From contig JBEKZQ010000207.1 of NCBI GenBank assembly GCA_049509675.1, positions 1 through 10,749 on the forward strand: 10,749 nucleotides of DNA, in the 5' to 3' direction. The notes below the pieces were generated by a model, which saw nothing but the letters and a program-made list of their open reading frames with translations, did no database searches and was not told where the DNA came from. The position numbers were made by a program, and so were the translations under genes. This document shows positions 1 to 8,032 of the stretch, piece by piece. Origin of the DNA: JBEKZQ01 sp049509675. GTDB lineage: Bacteria > Planctomycetota > Planctomycetia > Pirellulales > Thermoguttaceae. How positions within the stretch are numbered: position 1 is the stretch's first letter; each line of letters opens with the position of its first letter.

Positions 1-573
1 CCGATCACCATCGGACGACTGATTCTGCGGCTGAACCAGGCGCTGGACGAGTCGCTGGTGGTCATCGCCGACGTGGGCGACAGCCTGTTCGCCTCCAGCG
101 ACCTGGTGATCCATCGGCAGACCGAGTTCCTCAGCCCGGCCTATTACACGTCGATGGGATTCGCCGTTCCCGCGGCCTTGGGCGTGATGGTGGCCCGACC
201 CGAGCTGCGGCCGATCGTGCTGGTGGGCGACGGGGCGTTCCAAATGACCGGCATGGAGCTGTCCTCGGCCGTCCGCTACGGTTTCTGCCCCATCGTCATC
301 GTGTTGGACAACGGGGGCTACGGTACGGAGCGGTTGTTGCACCCGGGTGAACATCGCTTCAACGACGTGCAGCCGTGGCAGTACCACAAGCTGCCCGAGG
401 TCCTGGGCGGCGGCAGCGGATACGAGGTTCGCACCGAAGGCGATTTCGATCGGGCCCTCCGCGCCGCCCTGGCCGACACGACCGGCCCGAGTCTGATGCA
501 CGTACACCTGGATCGCAACGACTACAGCACGGCGCTCACGCGGCTGGCCAAACGCCTGGCGCGACAAGTGTGA
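1..573 (+). CDS. Thiamine-diphosphate-dependent 2-keto acid decarboxylase, C-terminal part (5' end outside window)
   Basis: The frame is open from base 1 to the TGA at 571-573 and gives 190 residues, about the last third of a family usually near 550 residues; the start lies outside the window. The fragment holds the ThDP (PP) domain. The GDG of the cofactor motif is at residues 76-78 and its far end, LDNGGYGTER, is at 102-111. By comparison with Zymomonas pyruvate decarboxylase (from memory), D77, N104 and G106 match the Mg/diphosphate ligands D440, N467 and G469, and E110 matches catalytic Glu473. This favours a pyruvate/indolepyruvate/phenylpyruvate-type decarboxylase over acetolactate synthase. 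The first Asn of the usual NN pair is Asp103. The likely reaction is non-oxidative decarboxylation of a 2-keto acid to an aldehyde in the cytoplasm; the substrate cannot be told. The gene converges on the next one with a 9-bp gap, so they are not an operon. Confidence 0.85.
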   Translation, partial: PITIGRLILRLNQALDESLVVIADVGDSLFASSDLVIHRQTEFLSPAYYTSMGFAVPAALGVMVARPELRPIVLVGDGAFQMTGMELSSAVRYGFCPIVIVLDNGGYGTERLLHPGEHRFNDVQPWQYHKLPEVLGGGSGYEVRTEGDFDRALRAALADTTGPSLMHVHLDRNDYSTALTRLAKRLARQV

Positions 574-582
574 TGCATATGA

Positions 583-1881
583 TCAATACGGCCGGTAGAC
601 CCCGGGCACGGCGATGGCGTAGTTGCCGTTCTTGTCGGGCATCAGCGGCGGATCGACGTCCCAGGCGAGCTTCTCGGGCATGTCGCTGGTGCCCTTGGCG
701 ACGGCGTCGTCCCAGCGGACGAGCTGGCCCGAGTAGGTCGCCATGCGTCCCAGCACGGCGGTGAAGCTGCTGGTGGCCCCGTGCCAGCCCTCGTTATAGG
801 CCGTGTTGTTGCGGATGGCCTGCAACAGATCGTAATGCTCCTGGTCGTAGGGATTGCCGAACTTCAGCTTGGGGCCGCGACCATACGGCCCGGTCACGCC
901 CTTGGTGCCGTGAATGGTCTCGCTGACGCCGCCCCAGGTGTTTGGGATATGGCGGCACTGGCTGTACATCTTCGTCCCGTCCTTGTAGGTGAACTCGACG
1001 AAGTGATTGTCGAAGATCTGGCCCATACCCTTCTTGGGGTCGCGTCCGACATAGCGCAGGATGCACGAGCCCATGCCGTTGGCCTCGGCGGGATGATCTC
1101 CCTTGACCCAGTTGCCCACGTCCAGGTTGTGGACGTGTTGCTCGCAGATGTTGTCGCCGGAGAGCCAAACGAAGTGGTACCAGTTGTGGACCTGGTACTG
1201 CAACTCGGTCATGGAGGGGTTGCGATCGCGGAACCAGATGCCGTCGCCGTTCCAGTAGACGCGGGAGAAGACAAAGGCGCCGATTTTGCCGTCCTGCAAC
1301 TCCTTGACGCCGCCGAGGTAGCCCGCGTCGTGGCGGCGCTGCAGGCCGACGCCCACCTTCAACCCCTTCTCGTCGGCCAGTTTGTTGGCCGCCATGAGCT
1401 TGCGGAAGCCGGGGGCATCGGTGCAACAGGGTTTTTCCATGAAGACGTGCTTGCCGGCCTTGATGGCCGCCTCGTACTGCATGGGGCGGAAGCCGGGCGG
1501 CGTGGCCAACAGCACCAGGTCGACGCCGCAATCGATGGCCTTCTGATAGGCATCCAGGCCGACGAAGACGTGGTCTGCGGGAATCTCGGCCTGACCCTTG
1601 GCGCCCCAGTCCCGATTCAGCCGGGCGGCGGCGCCTTTGGCCTGGCCTTCGAAGGCGTCGGCGACGGCCACGATCTTGACGTTCGCATCGGCGGTAAGGC
1701 AGTTGTCGGCGGCGCCGTTGCCGCGGCCGCCGCAGCCGATCAGGGCCGCCTTGATGCGATCCGATCCCGCCGCGTGCGCCGTGCGGCCGATCGTCAGGCT
1801 GCCGGCCAGCGCCAGGCCCGCGGCCGTGGCCGTCGAGCCCTTCAAGAAATCCCGCCGTGATGATGTCTGCCTGTTGCTCAT
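583..1881 (-). CDS. Gfo/Idh/MocA-family NAD(P)-dependent oxidoreductase with Tat signal
   Basis: The product has 432 residues. A twin-arginine signal (SRRDFLKG, residues 8-15) and a hydrophobic stretch to about residue 37 predict folded, cofactor-loaded export by Tat. The Rossmann fold follows, with the dinucleotide loop GCGGRG at 49-54. The conserved EKP motif is at 149-151 and the C-terminal sugar-dehydrogenase-like domain covers roughly 155-430, including EQHVHNLD at 247-254. The family oxidises or reduces sugars, inositols and their derivatives; the substrate is not readable here. The start at 1881 was chosen because AAAGG lies 8 nt upstream and the twin-arginine motif then sits at the N-terminus. 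The frame stays open upstream to 1968, but that would add about 29 residues ahead of the signal and run into a repeat. Tat-exported members in many copies are characteristic of planctomycetes. It is on the same strand as the FGE-like gene, 147 bp downstream of it. Confidence 0.92.
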   Translation of the reverse strand: MSNRQTSSRRDFLKGSTATAAGLALAGSLTIGRTAHAAGSDRIKAALIGCGGRGNGAADNCLTADANVKIVAVADAFEGQAKGAAARLNRDWGAKGQAEIPADHVFVGLDAYQKAIDCGVDLVLLATPPGFRPMQYEAAIKAGKHVFMEKPCCTDAPGFRKLMAANKLADEKGLKVGVGLQRRHDAGYLGGVKELQDGKIGAFVFSRVYWNGDGIWFRDRNPSMTELQYQVHNWYHFVWLSGDNICEQHVHNLDVGNWVKGDHPAEANGMGSCILRYVGRDPKKGMGQIFDNHFVEFTYKDGTKMYSQCRHIPNTWGGVSETIHGTKGVTGPYGRGPKLKFGNPYDQEHYDLLQAIRNNTAYNEGWHGATSSFTAVLGRMATYSGQLVRWDDAVAKGTSDMPEKLAWDVDPPLMPDKNGNYAIAVPGVYRPY

Positions 1882-1889
1882 GCTATGTA

Positions 1890-1894
1890 CCTTT
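1890..1894 (-). promoter_or_regulatory. Ribosome binding site deciding the oxidoreductase start
   Basis: AAAGG on the minus strand is separated by 8 nt from the ATG at 1881-1879. It supports that start over any start further upstream. Confidence 0.65.
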
Positions 1895-1937
1895 GAGAAA
1901 AAGGGAAGGGAATTCGGGTTCTGTCGGATCACAAATC

Positions 1938-2016
1938 GTAGCAGGCACACTCCGTGTGCCGTCCGCAAAGCTACGGCACACCGACCATGCTTCGCATGGT
2001 GCCCGGTGCCTGCTAC
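1938..2016. repeat. Structured 79-bp intergenic repeat with terminal inverted repeats and two internal hairpins
   Basis: The ends are a perfect 11-bp inverted repeat, GTAGCAGGCAC (1938-1948) and GTGCCTGCTAC (2006-2016). Inside are two perfect 7-bp hairpins with 3-nt loops: GGCACAC/GTGTGCC (1944-1960, loop TCC) and ACCATGC/GCATGGT (1984-2000, loop TTC). A second GGCACAC at 1975-1981 could also pair with GTGTGCC, so alternative folds exist. The right part, 1975-2007, recurs in inverted orientation at 10205-10237. It fills most of the gap between two same-strand genes. The form suggests a small dispersed palindromic repeat of the REP/MITE kind; it may also act as a 3' structure for the FGE-like mRNA. 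Its mobility and function are inferred, and no transposase is nearby. Confidence 0.75.
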
Positions 2017-2028
2017 TTTGAAATAGCC

Positions 2029-3222
<1,194 letters not shown>

Positions 3223-3331
3223 AGAAGAACCTCTCGTCAGGAGTGACAGGTTGGAAGGCCGGAGTTAGAAGTAGAGGTTGTAGGCGTCCGCTATCTCCTA
3301 GCTGTTGGCACGCAATGCGGAGGGAGTCTCA
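3223..3331. other. Divergent intergenic region between the FGE-like gene and apbE
   Basis: These 109 bp must hold the start signals for both directions. The two ribosome binding sites are clear at the ends: GAGAGG on the minus strand at 3230-3235 and GGAGGGAG on the plus strand at 3319-3326. I looked for a TTGACA-N17-TATAAT pair on both strands and found none convincing. No operator palindrome or riboswitch-like structure stood out. Confidence 0.6.
3319..3326 (+). promoter_or_regulatory. Strong ribosome binding site deciding the apbE start
   Basis: GGAGGGAG ends 5 nt before the ATG at 3332. The frame is also open from a TTG at 3305, but that codon has no such site upstream and would place the ribosome binding site inside the coding region. 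Confidence 0.75.
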
Positions 3332-4357
3332 ATGGCAGGGTTGTGGATCGTGTGGTTGTGGTCGGCGGGTGGGCTGGCCGCTGGGCACAACTCGCCGGCA
3401 TTGGTCCGGTTCGAGTTTACCCAGGTGGAAATGGCCGTGCCGTTCAAGCTCGTATTGTACGCTCCCGACGCGGCCGCCGCAACCAGCGCCGCCAGGGCTG
3501 CCTTTGCCCGCGTCCACGCCCTGAATGCGATCATGAGCGATTACGATCCCGAGAGCGAGTTGAACCGCTTGTGCCGTACTTCTGGCGAGGGGAAGGCGGT
3601 GCCGGTCAGCGACGATCTCTGGAAGGTATTGGCCCATGCGGAAGCCTTGTCCGCACGCTGCGAAGGGGCGTTCGACGTAACGGTTGGGCCGGTGGTTCGG
3701 CTCTGGCGGCGGGCCAGACGCCGTGGGGAGCTTCCTCCGCCGGAAGACCTGAATGCGGCCCGCGCGCTCGTCGGTTATCGGCTGGTGCGACTCGATCCCC
3801 AACGGCACGCGGTGGAATTGCTCAAACCGGGCATGCGCCTGGACTTGGGCGGAATTGCCAAAGGCTATGCGACGGAAGAAGCCTTGCGGGCGTTAAACAA
3901 GGCCGGCATCTCGCGGGCCCTGGTCGATGCGGGCGGCGACCTGCGGCTGGGCGATCCGCCACCGGACGCCGCGGGCTGGAAGGTCGGCCTCACGCCCCTG
4001 GACAACATCCGCCGGCCCACGAGCTACCTGGTGTTGGCCAACGTGGCCGTTTCCACCTCCGGCGACGCGATCCAGTTCGTCGAAATCGGCGGACGGTGGT
4101 ACTCGCACATCGTCGATCCGCGCACCGGCATGGGTCTGACCGATCGCAGCCGCGTGACGGTCGTGGCTCCCGACGGCATGGTCGCCGACGGGCTGACCAA
4201 GGCCGTGGTGGTGTTGGGGCCCGAGAAGGGACTGAAACTGATCGACGAAACGCCGTACGCCGCCGCCTTCTTGACGCGGGTGCCGGAGGGCAAGATCCAG
4301 AGCTACCCGTCGAAGCGCTGGAAGTCCCTGGCGGAAGAAAGGGTGACGGGCGAGTGA
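3332..4357 (+). CDS. apbE: FAD:protein FMN transferase (ApbE family)
   Basis: The product has 341 residues. The family moves FMN from FAD onto a Ser/Thr of target proteins, such as subunits of Na+-pumping NADH dehydrogenase or Rnf complexes, with Mg2+. The usual motifs appear in order: SDYDPESEL (69-77), FDVTVGP (114-120), LDLGGIAKGYA (170-180), DAGGD (199-203), STSGD (241-245), HIVDPRTG (259-266) and ADGLTKA (285-291). The first 20 or so residues are hydrophobic, with no lipobox Cys and no positive charge, so export is possible but weakly supported. The alternative TTG start at 3305 would add an Arg-containing n-region. No flavinylated target gene is in the window. The gene diverges from the FGE-like gene and precedes polA by 54 bp. 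The polA promoter candidate starts only 20 bp after this stop. Confidence 0.93.
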   Translation: MAGLWIVWLWSAGGLAAGHNSPALVRFEFTQVEMAVPFKLVLYAPDAAAATSAARAAFARVHALNAIMSDYDPESELNRLCRTSGEGKAVPVSDDLWKVLAHAEALSARCEGAFDVTVGPVVRLWRRARRRGELPPPEDLNAARALVGYRLVRLDPQRHAVELLKPGMRLDLGGIAKGYATEEALRALNKAGISRALVDAGGDLRLGDPPPDAAGWKVGLTPLDNIRRPTSYLVLANVAVSTSGDAIQFVEIGGRWYSHIVDPRTGMGLTDRSRVTVVAPDGMVADGLTKAVVVLGPEKGLKLIDETPYAAAFLTRVPEGKIQSYPSKRWKSLAEERVTGE

Positions 4358-4376
4358 AGAGGAACGCAGTGAGTGC

Positions 4377-4405
4377 TTGACGCCATCCATAAGTGGGGAT
4401 AACAT
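4377..4405 (+). promoter_or_regulatory. Candidate sigma-70-type promoter for polA
   Basis: TTGACG (4377-4382, 5 of 6 to consensus) is followed by a 17-bp spacer and TAACAT (4400-4405, 4 of 6). Initiation 6-8 nt beyond the -10 box would fall at or next to the A of the polA ATG at 4412, implying a leaderless or nearly leaderless transcript. This is inferred from spacing only. Confidence 0.45.
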
Positions 4406-4411
4406 TCACCC

Positions 4412-7282
4412 ATGTCGAAACGTCTCCAGCGAGGGCCCATGTTGCCCGGTTTCGAGCCTGAAACGCCGAGCCCGCTGGCCGTCGAGCCCCCAGCCGCTAT
4501 TGAGCCGCCGGGCGCGATCGAACTGCCGGCGCCGAGCCCCCCTCCGGCGAGCCTGGCCGGGCAGACGGTGTGGCTGGTCGATGCACACTCGCTGATCCAC
4601 CAGAGGTTCCACGCCTTGCCGGAAATGACCAGCCCGCGCGGCGAGCCGGTGGCGGCGGTCTACGGGTTCACGCAAGATCTGCTCTACTTGTTGGAGTCGA
4701 AGCGGCCGGACTTCTTGTTCTCGGTGTTCGACATGCCGGGCAAGACATTCCGTCACGGGCTCTACGAGGCGTACAAGGCGGGTCGGCCCGCGATGGACGT
4801 GGACCTCGTACCCCAGATCGCCGCGATCCGCCGCGTGGTCGACGCCTTGGGAATCCCGGCCCTTGGCCTGGCCACCTTCGAGGCCGACGACATCCTTGCC
4901 ACGGTGGCGCGGATTACCGAGGAGTTGGGCGGGCATTGCGTCATCGTCACCGGCGACAAGGATTGCCGCCAGTTGCTCAGCGATCGGGTCAAGTTGTACA
5001 ACATTCGCAAGGACGAGGTCTTCGATCGCCAATCGCTCAAGGAGCACTGGGGGATTAGTCCGCAGCAGGTGGTTGATTTCCAGGCCCTGGTGGGCGACGC
5101 CAGCGACAACGTGCCGGGCGTGCCGCAGATCGGACCCAAGTTCGCCCGGCAGTTGCTGGAAAAATACGGCACGCTGGACGAGGTGCTCGACCACGCCGCG
5201 GAAGTCTCCGGCACGACCCGCCGCGAGAACCTGGTCAAGTATCGCCAACAGGCGCTGTTGAGCCGGCAGTTGGTCCGCCTGGACGCACATGTGCCCATCG
5301 TCGTCGATTGGAAGGCCGCGCGACTGGACGGTTCCGACCCGGCCCGGGCGCTGGCGCTATTTGAGGAATTCGGCTTTCGCAAGCTGGGGCGGCAGCTCTC
5401 CAAATTGAAGGCGGCGCCAAGCGCGCCGGCGGCCCCTCTGCCGCCGGCCGCCCCTTCCACGGCGGCCAAACCGACCTACCGGACCATCGACACGCCCGAA
5501 GCCCTGGCCGCCTTCGTGCTGGAACTCCAGCGGCAACGCTGCATCTCGGTCGATACGGAAACTACCAACATCTGGCCGCGCTGGGCGGAGCTGGTCGGAA
5601 TGTCGTTCTCCTGGAACGAGCACGAAGCCTGGTACCTGCCGTTGCGGGCTCCGGCAGGGCAACCGTGCCTGGAGCCGCACGCCGCCCTGTCGGCAGTGCG
5701 CGGCGTACTGGAAAACCGGACAATCGAAAAGATCGGCCAGAACCTGAAGTACGACATGATCGTGCTCCGCGGCGCCGGGATCGAACTCGCGGGCGCAACC
5801 TTCGACACCATGGTCGCCAGCTATCTGCTCGACGCGGGCCAACGCAATCACAACCTCGACGAATTGGCCAAGCGCTATCTGAACCATGCCACGATCAAGA
5901 TCGAAGAGCTGATCGGCAGCGGCAAGAACCAGAAGCGGATGGACGAAGTGGACGTGCCGCAGGTGGCCGATTATGCGGGCGAGGACGCACTGTTGCCCGT
6001 GCGGCTGCGGCCGATCCTGGACCGCGGCCTCAGCGCGGCGAATCTGCAGGAGTTGTTCACGAAGCTGGAGATGCCGCTAGTCGACGTGCTGGTCGAATTG
6101 GAATACAACGGGATCAAGGTGGACGTGCCGCGGCTGGCCGAATTGAGTCGCCGCTACGGCGAGCAGATGATCATTCTCGAGCGCGAGATCCACCAACTGG
6201 CCGGCCATCCGTTTAACATCGCCTCGCCCAAGCAGTTGCAAAAGGTGCTGTTCGAAGAGCAGAAGCTGCCCGTGATGAAGCGGACGGCGAAAACCGGACC
6301 GAGCACCGACGCGGACGTGCTGGAGGCCCTGGCCCTCTTGCACCAGTTGCCGGCGAAGATCGTCGAGTACCGCCAGTACGCCAAGCTCAAGGGCACGTAC
6401 GTCGATGCCCTGCCGCACATGGTCCACCCGGCGACCGGCCGCGTTCACGCCTCGTTCCACCAGGCGGTGACGGCCACGGGCCGGCTCAGCTCGAGCGATC
6501 CCAATTTGCAGAACATTCCCGTGCGAACGGAGGAAGGCCGCGACATCCGCTCGGCGTTCGTGCCCGGCCGGGAAGGCTGGCTGTTGCTGGCGGCCGACTA
6601 TTCGCAGATCGAGTTGCGGGTCTTGGCGCATTACTCGGGCGACGAGCGACTGTGCGCGGCCTTCGCGCGCGATGAGGACATCCACGCCCGGGTCGCCAGC
6701 CAGGTCAACAACGTGTCGCTGGAGGAGGTGACGCCGCAGATGCGCCGCCAGGCGAAAGTGGTCAATTTCGGCGTGATCTACGGCCAGAGCGCCACGGGGC
6801 TGGCGCGCGGGTTGGGGATCGACCGCGACACGGCGGCCCGCTTCATCGACGGCTACTTCCAGACCTACCCGGGCATCGAGCAGTTCCTGGTGCGTTCGCT
6901 GGCCGAATGCCGCGCGCGGGGGTACGTGAGCACGATCCTGGGGCGGCGGCGCGCGATCCAGGGGGTCCGCGCCGAGGCCGGCCGCAACCGGAACCTGGCC
7001 GAGCGGACCGCCGTGAACACGATCATTCAAGGCTCGGCCGCCGATCTGATCAAGCTGGCCATGCTGGCGATCTATCATCGTCTGCGGCGGGAAGGGCTTC
7101 AGTCGCGGATGTTGCTGCAGATCCACGACGAGTTGATTTTCGAGGCGCCGGCCGCGGAACTCGACCACCTGGCCCGGCTGGTGCGCGCCGAGATGGTCGG
7201 CGTGCGCCAGTTATGCGTGCCGTTGAAGGTGGACCTGAAAGCCGGGCCGAATTGGGCGGATGCAAAGCCGCTGCACTTGTAG
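4412..7282 (+). CDS. polA: DNA polymerase I (5' nuclease, 3' exonuclease and polymerase)
   Basis: The product has 956 residues, slightly longer than the E. coli enzyme (928). It fills gaps and removes RNA primers in replication and repair. The 5' nuclease covers about 51-330, with D57, FDMPGKTFR (106-114), FEADD (156-160), TGDKD (180-184) and VGDASDN (227-233). The 3'-5' proofreading domain covers about 355-540 and looks active: DTE (381-383), NLKYD (444-448) and YAGED (521-525). Polymerase motif A is DYSQIELR (729-736), motif B runs from R778 through K782, F786 and Y790, and motif C is HDE (905-907). A Pro/Ala-rich tail of about 48 residues precedes the nuclease and a second such linker lies at about 333-355. 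GGGGA at 4395-4399 is 12 nt upstream, too far for a good ribosome binding site. A start at Met10 (4439) is possible but its GAGGG is only 3 nt away. Confidence 0.98.
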   Translation: MSKRLQRGPMLPGFEPETPSPLAVEPPAAIEPPGAIELPAPSPPPASLAGQTVWLVDAHSLIHQRFHALPEMTSPRGEPVAAVYGFTQDLLYLLESKRPDFLFSVFDMPGKTFRHGLYEAYKAGRPAMDVDLVPQIAAIRRVVDALGIPALGLATFEADDILATVARITEELGGHCVIVTGDKDCRQLLSDRVKLYNIRKDEVFDRQSLKEHWGISPQQVVDFQALVGDASDNVPGVPQIGPKFARQLLEKYGTLDEVLDHAAEVSGTTRRENLVKYRQQALLSRQLVRLDAHVPIVVDWKAARLDGSDPARALALFEEFGFRKLGRQLSKLKAAPSAPAAPLPPAAPSTAAKPTYRTIDTPEALAAFVLELQRQRCISVDTETTNIWPRWAELVGMSFSWNEHEAWYLPLRAPAGQPCLEPHAALSAVRGVLENRTIEKIGQNLKYDMIVLRGAGIELAGATFDTMVASYLLDAGQRNHNLDELAKRYLNHATIKIEELIGSGKNQKRMDEVDVPQVADYAGEDALLPVRLRPILDRGLSAANLQELFTKLEMPLVDVLVELEYNGIKVDVPRLAELSRRYGEQMIILEREIHQLAGHPFNIASPKQLQKVLFEEQKLPVMKRTAKTGPSTDADVLEALALLHQLPAKIVEYRQYAKLKGTYVDALPHMVHPATGRVHASFHQAVTATGRLSSSDPNLQNIPVRTEEGRDIRSAFVPGREGWLLLAADYSQIELRVLAHYSGDERLCAAFARDEDIHARVASQVNNVSLEEVTPQMRRQAKVVNFGVIYGQSATGLARGLGIDRDTAARFIDGYFQTYPGIEQFLVRSLAECRARGYVSTILGRRRAIQGVRAEAGRNRNLAERTAVNTIIQGSAADLIKLAMLAIYHRLRREGLQSRMLLQIHDELIFEAPAAELDHLARLVRAEMVGVRQLCVPLKVDLKAGPNWADAKPLHL

Positions 7283-7311
7283 GGTGGACTTTAGTCCACC
7301 GCGGGCGGACT
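7283..7311. repeat. Three-arm hairpin element between polA and coaE
   Basis: Immediately after the polA stop, GGTGGACT (7283-7290) and AGTCCACC (7293-7300) form a perfect 8-bp inverted repeat around TT. The middle arm GTCCACC (7294-7300) can instead pair with GGCGGAC (7304-7310), 6 of 7. GGGTGGACT (7282-7290) and GGGCGGACT (7303-7311) are also a direct repeat with one mismatch. There is no T-tract, so it is not a classic intrinsic terminator. It could be a dispersed repeat, an mRNA 3' stabiliser, or a switch in the coaE leader. Confidence 0.65.
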
Positions 7312-7333
7312 AAGAGGATATGTGTGCAGAAGT

Positions 7334-7337
7334 GAGG
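7334..7337 (+). promoter_or_regulatory. Ribosome binding site deciding the coaE start
   Basis: GAGG is 8 nt before the ATG at 7346. The frame is also open from a GTG at 7322, but that would add eight residues ahead of the conserved beta strand leading to the P-loop. Confidence 0.6.
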
Positions 7338-7345
7338 CGTCAGCG

Positions 7346-7945
7346 ATGCACATTATTGGAATCTTGGGTGGAGTGGCCAGCGGCAAGAGCCTGATCGCCC
7401 GGCAATTGGCCGAACTGGGGGCGGGCGTGCTGGACGCCGACCGGGCCGGACATGACGTTTTGCGGCTGGCTCACATTGTCGGCGCGGCCCGCCAACGTTG
7501 GGGGGATGCCGTGGTCGGCGCCGACGGGCTCATCAATCGCAAACAATTGGCACGTATCGTGTTTGCCCCTCCCCCCCAAGGTCCCAAGGAACGGACATTT
7601 TTGGAACACTTGACGCACCCGGAGATCGGCCGCACGCTCCAGCAGCAGGCCCAGAGCATGGCGACGGCGGGCACGGCAGTGGCCGTGCTGGACGCCGCGT
7701 TGATTCTCGAAGCCGCTTGGGATAGACTATGTGAAGCGTTTATCTTTGTCGACGCGCCGCGTCCGGCGCGGTTGGCGCGCGCACGGGCGCGCGGGTGGAG
7801 CGACGACGATTTTGCGGCCCGCGAGGGCGCGCAGGAATCGCTGGACTTCAAGCGCGGCCGGGCCGATGTGATAATAGACAACTCCGGGTCTCCGGACTAT
7901 ACTCGATCTCAAGTCGAGCGTTATTGGCAGTCCCTCGTCGGGTAG
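7346..7945 (+). CDS. coaE: Dephospho-CoA kinase
   Basis: The product has 199 residues, normal for the family. It phosphorylates the 3'-hydroxyl of dephospho-CoA with ATP, the last step of coenzyme A synthesis, in the cytoplasm. The P-loop GGVASGKS is at 8-15, followed by DADR (30-33), which fits the start of the CoA-binding region. LEHLTHPEI (86-94) and VLDAALILEAAWD (114-126) match the lid and core motifs; the usual Pro in the latter (DAPLL) is Ala here. RADVIIDNSGS (172-182) is the family's C-terminal signature. It lies 63 bp after polA, with a hairpin element between, and 87 bp before rho. polA-coaE linkage occurs in several phyla. A run of seven C bases at 7571-7577 inside the gene, encoding part of a Pro stretch at residues 75-77, is a slippage-prone spot but the frame is intact. 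Confidence 0.96.
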   Translation: MHIIGILGGVASGKSLIARQLAELGAGVLDADRAGHDVLRLAHIVGAARQRWGDAVVGADGLINRKQLARIVFAPPPQGPKERTFLEHLTHPEIGRTLQQQAQSMATAGTAVAVLDAALILEAAWDRLCEAFIFVDAPRPARLARARARGWSDDDFAAREGAQESLDFKRGRADVIIDNSGSPDYTRSQVERYWQSLVG

Positions 7946-7978
7946 CATTCCTGTCGCGAAGATGTTTCGATCCCACCG

Positions 7979-7999
7979 CTGGCGCCTTCCGTGCGCCGG
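7979..7999 (+). other. Small hairpin in the rho leader
   Basis: GGCGC (7981-7985) pairs with GCGCC (7993-7997) around a 7-nt loop, and a C-G and a T-G pair extend the stem to 7 bp. It lies 33 bp before the rho ATG with no T-tract behind it. It may be part of a rho leader structure or chance in GC-rich DNA. Nothing else stood out in the 87-bp coaE-rho gap. Confidence 0.3.
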
Positions 8000-8017
8000 C
8001 TTCGAGTTCCCCCGTTC

Positions 8018-8022
8018 AGGAG
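8018..8022 (+). promoter_or_regulatory. Ribosome binding site deciding the rho start
   Basis: AGGAG is 10 nt before the ATG at 8033. The frame extends to a GTG at 7991, but that extension would read through the leader hairpin and this site. Confidence 0.6.
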
Positions 8023-8032
8023 TTCCATCGCC

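Noticed and set aside
1..573. Acetolactate synthase instead of decarboxylase
   Set aside because: The tail of the ThDP motif is YGTER followed by HPGEHRFND, matching the pyruvate/indolepyruvate decarboxylase pattern with its catalytic Glu; acetolactate synthases have a different segment here. The N-terminal domains are missing, so this is not absolute.
781..1860. Long rightward open frame (359 codons) opposite the Gfo/Idh/MocA gene
   Set aside because: Antisense shadow of a GC-rich gene: Ala/Val/Gly-rich low-quality protein with no recognisable motif, while the opposite strand has a clear domain architecture.
1882..1968. Longer start for the Gfo/Idh/MocA protein at 1968
   Set aside because: The extra 29 residues precede a normal Tat signal, contain no conserved sequence and are encoded partly by the intergenic repeat; a ribosome binding site supports 1881.
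3305..3331. TTG start for apbE at 3305
   Set aside because: It lacks an upstream ribosome binding site, while GGAGGGAG sits ideally for the ATG at 3332. It remains a minor alternative because it would give the hydrophobic N-terminus a positive charge.
7283..7300. Intrinsic terminator after polA
   Set aside because: The stem is only 8 bp with a 2-base centre and no T-tract follows on either strand. The hairpins behind rho and nusB also lack T-tracts, so none is called a terminator.
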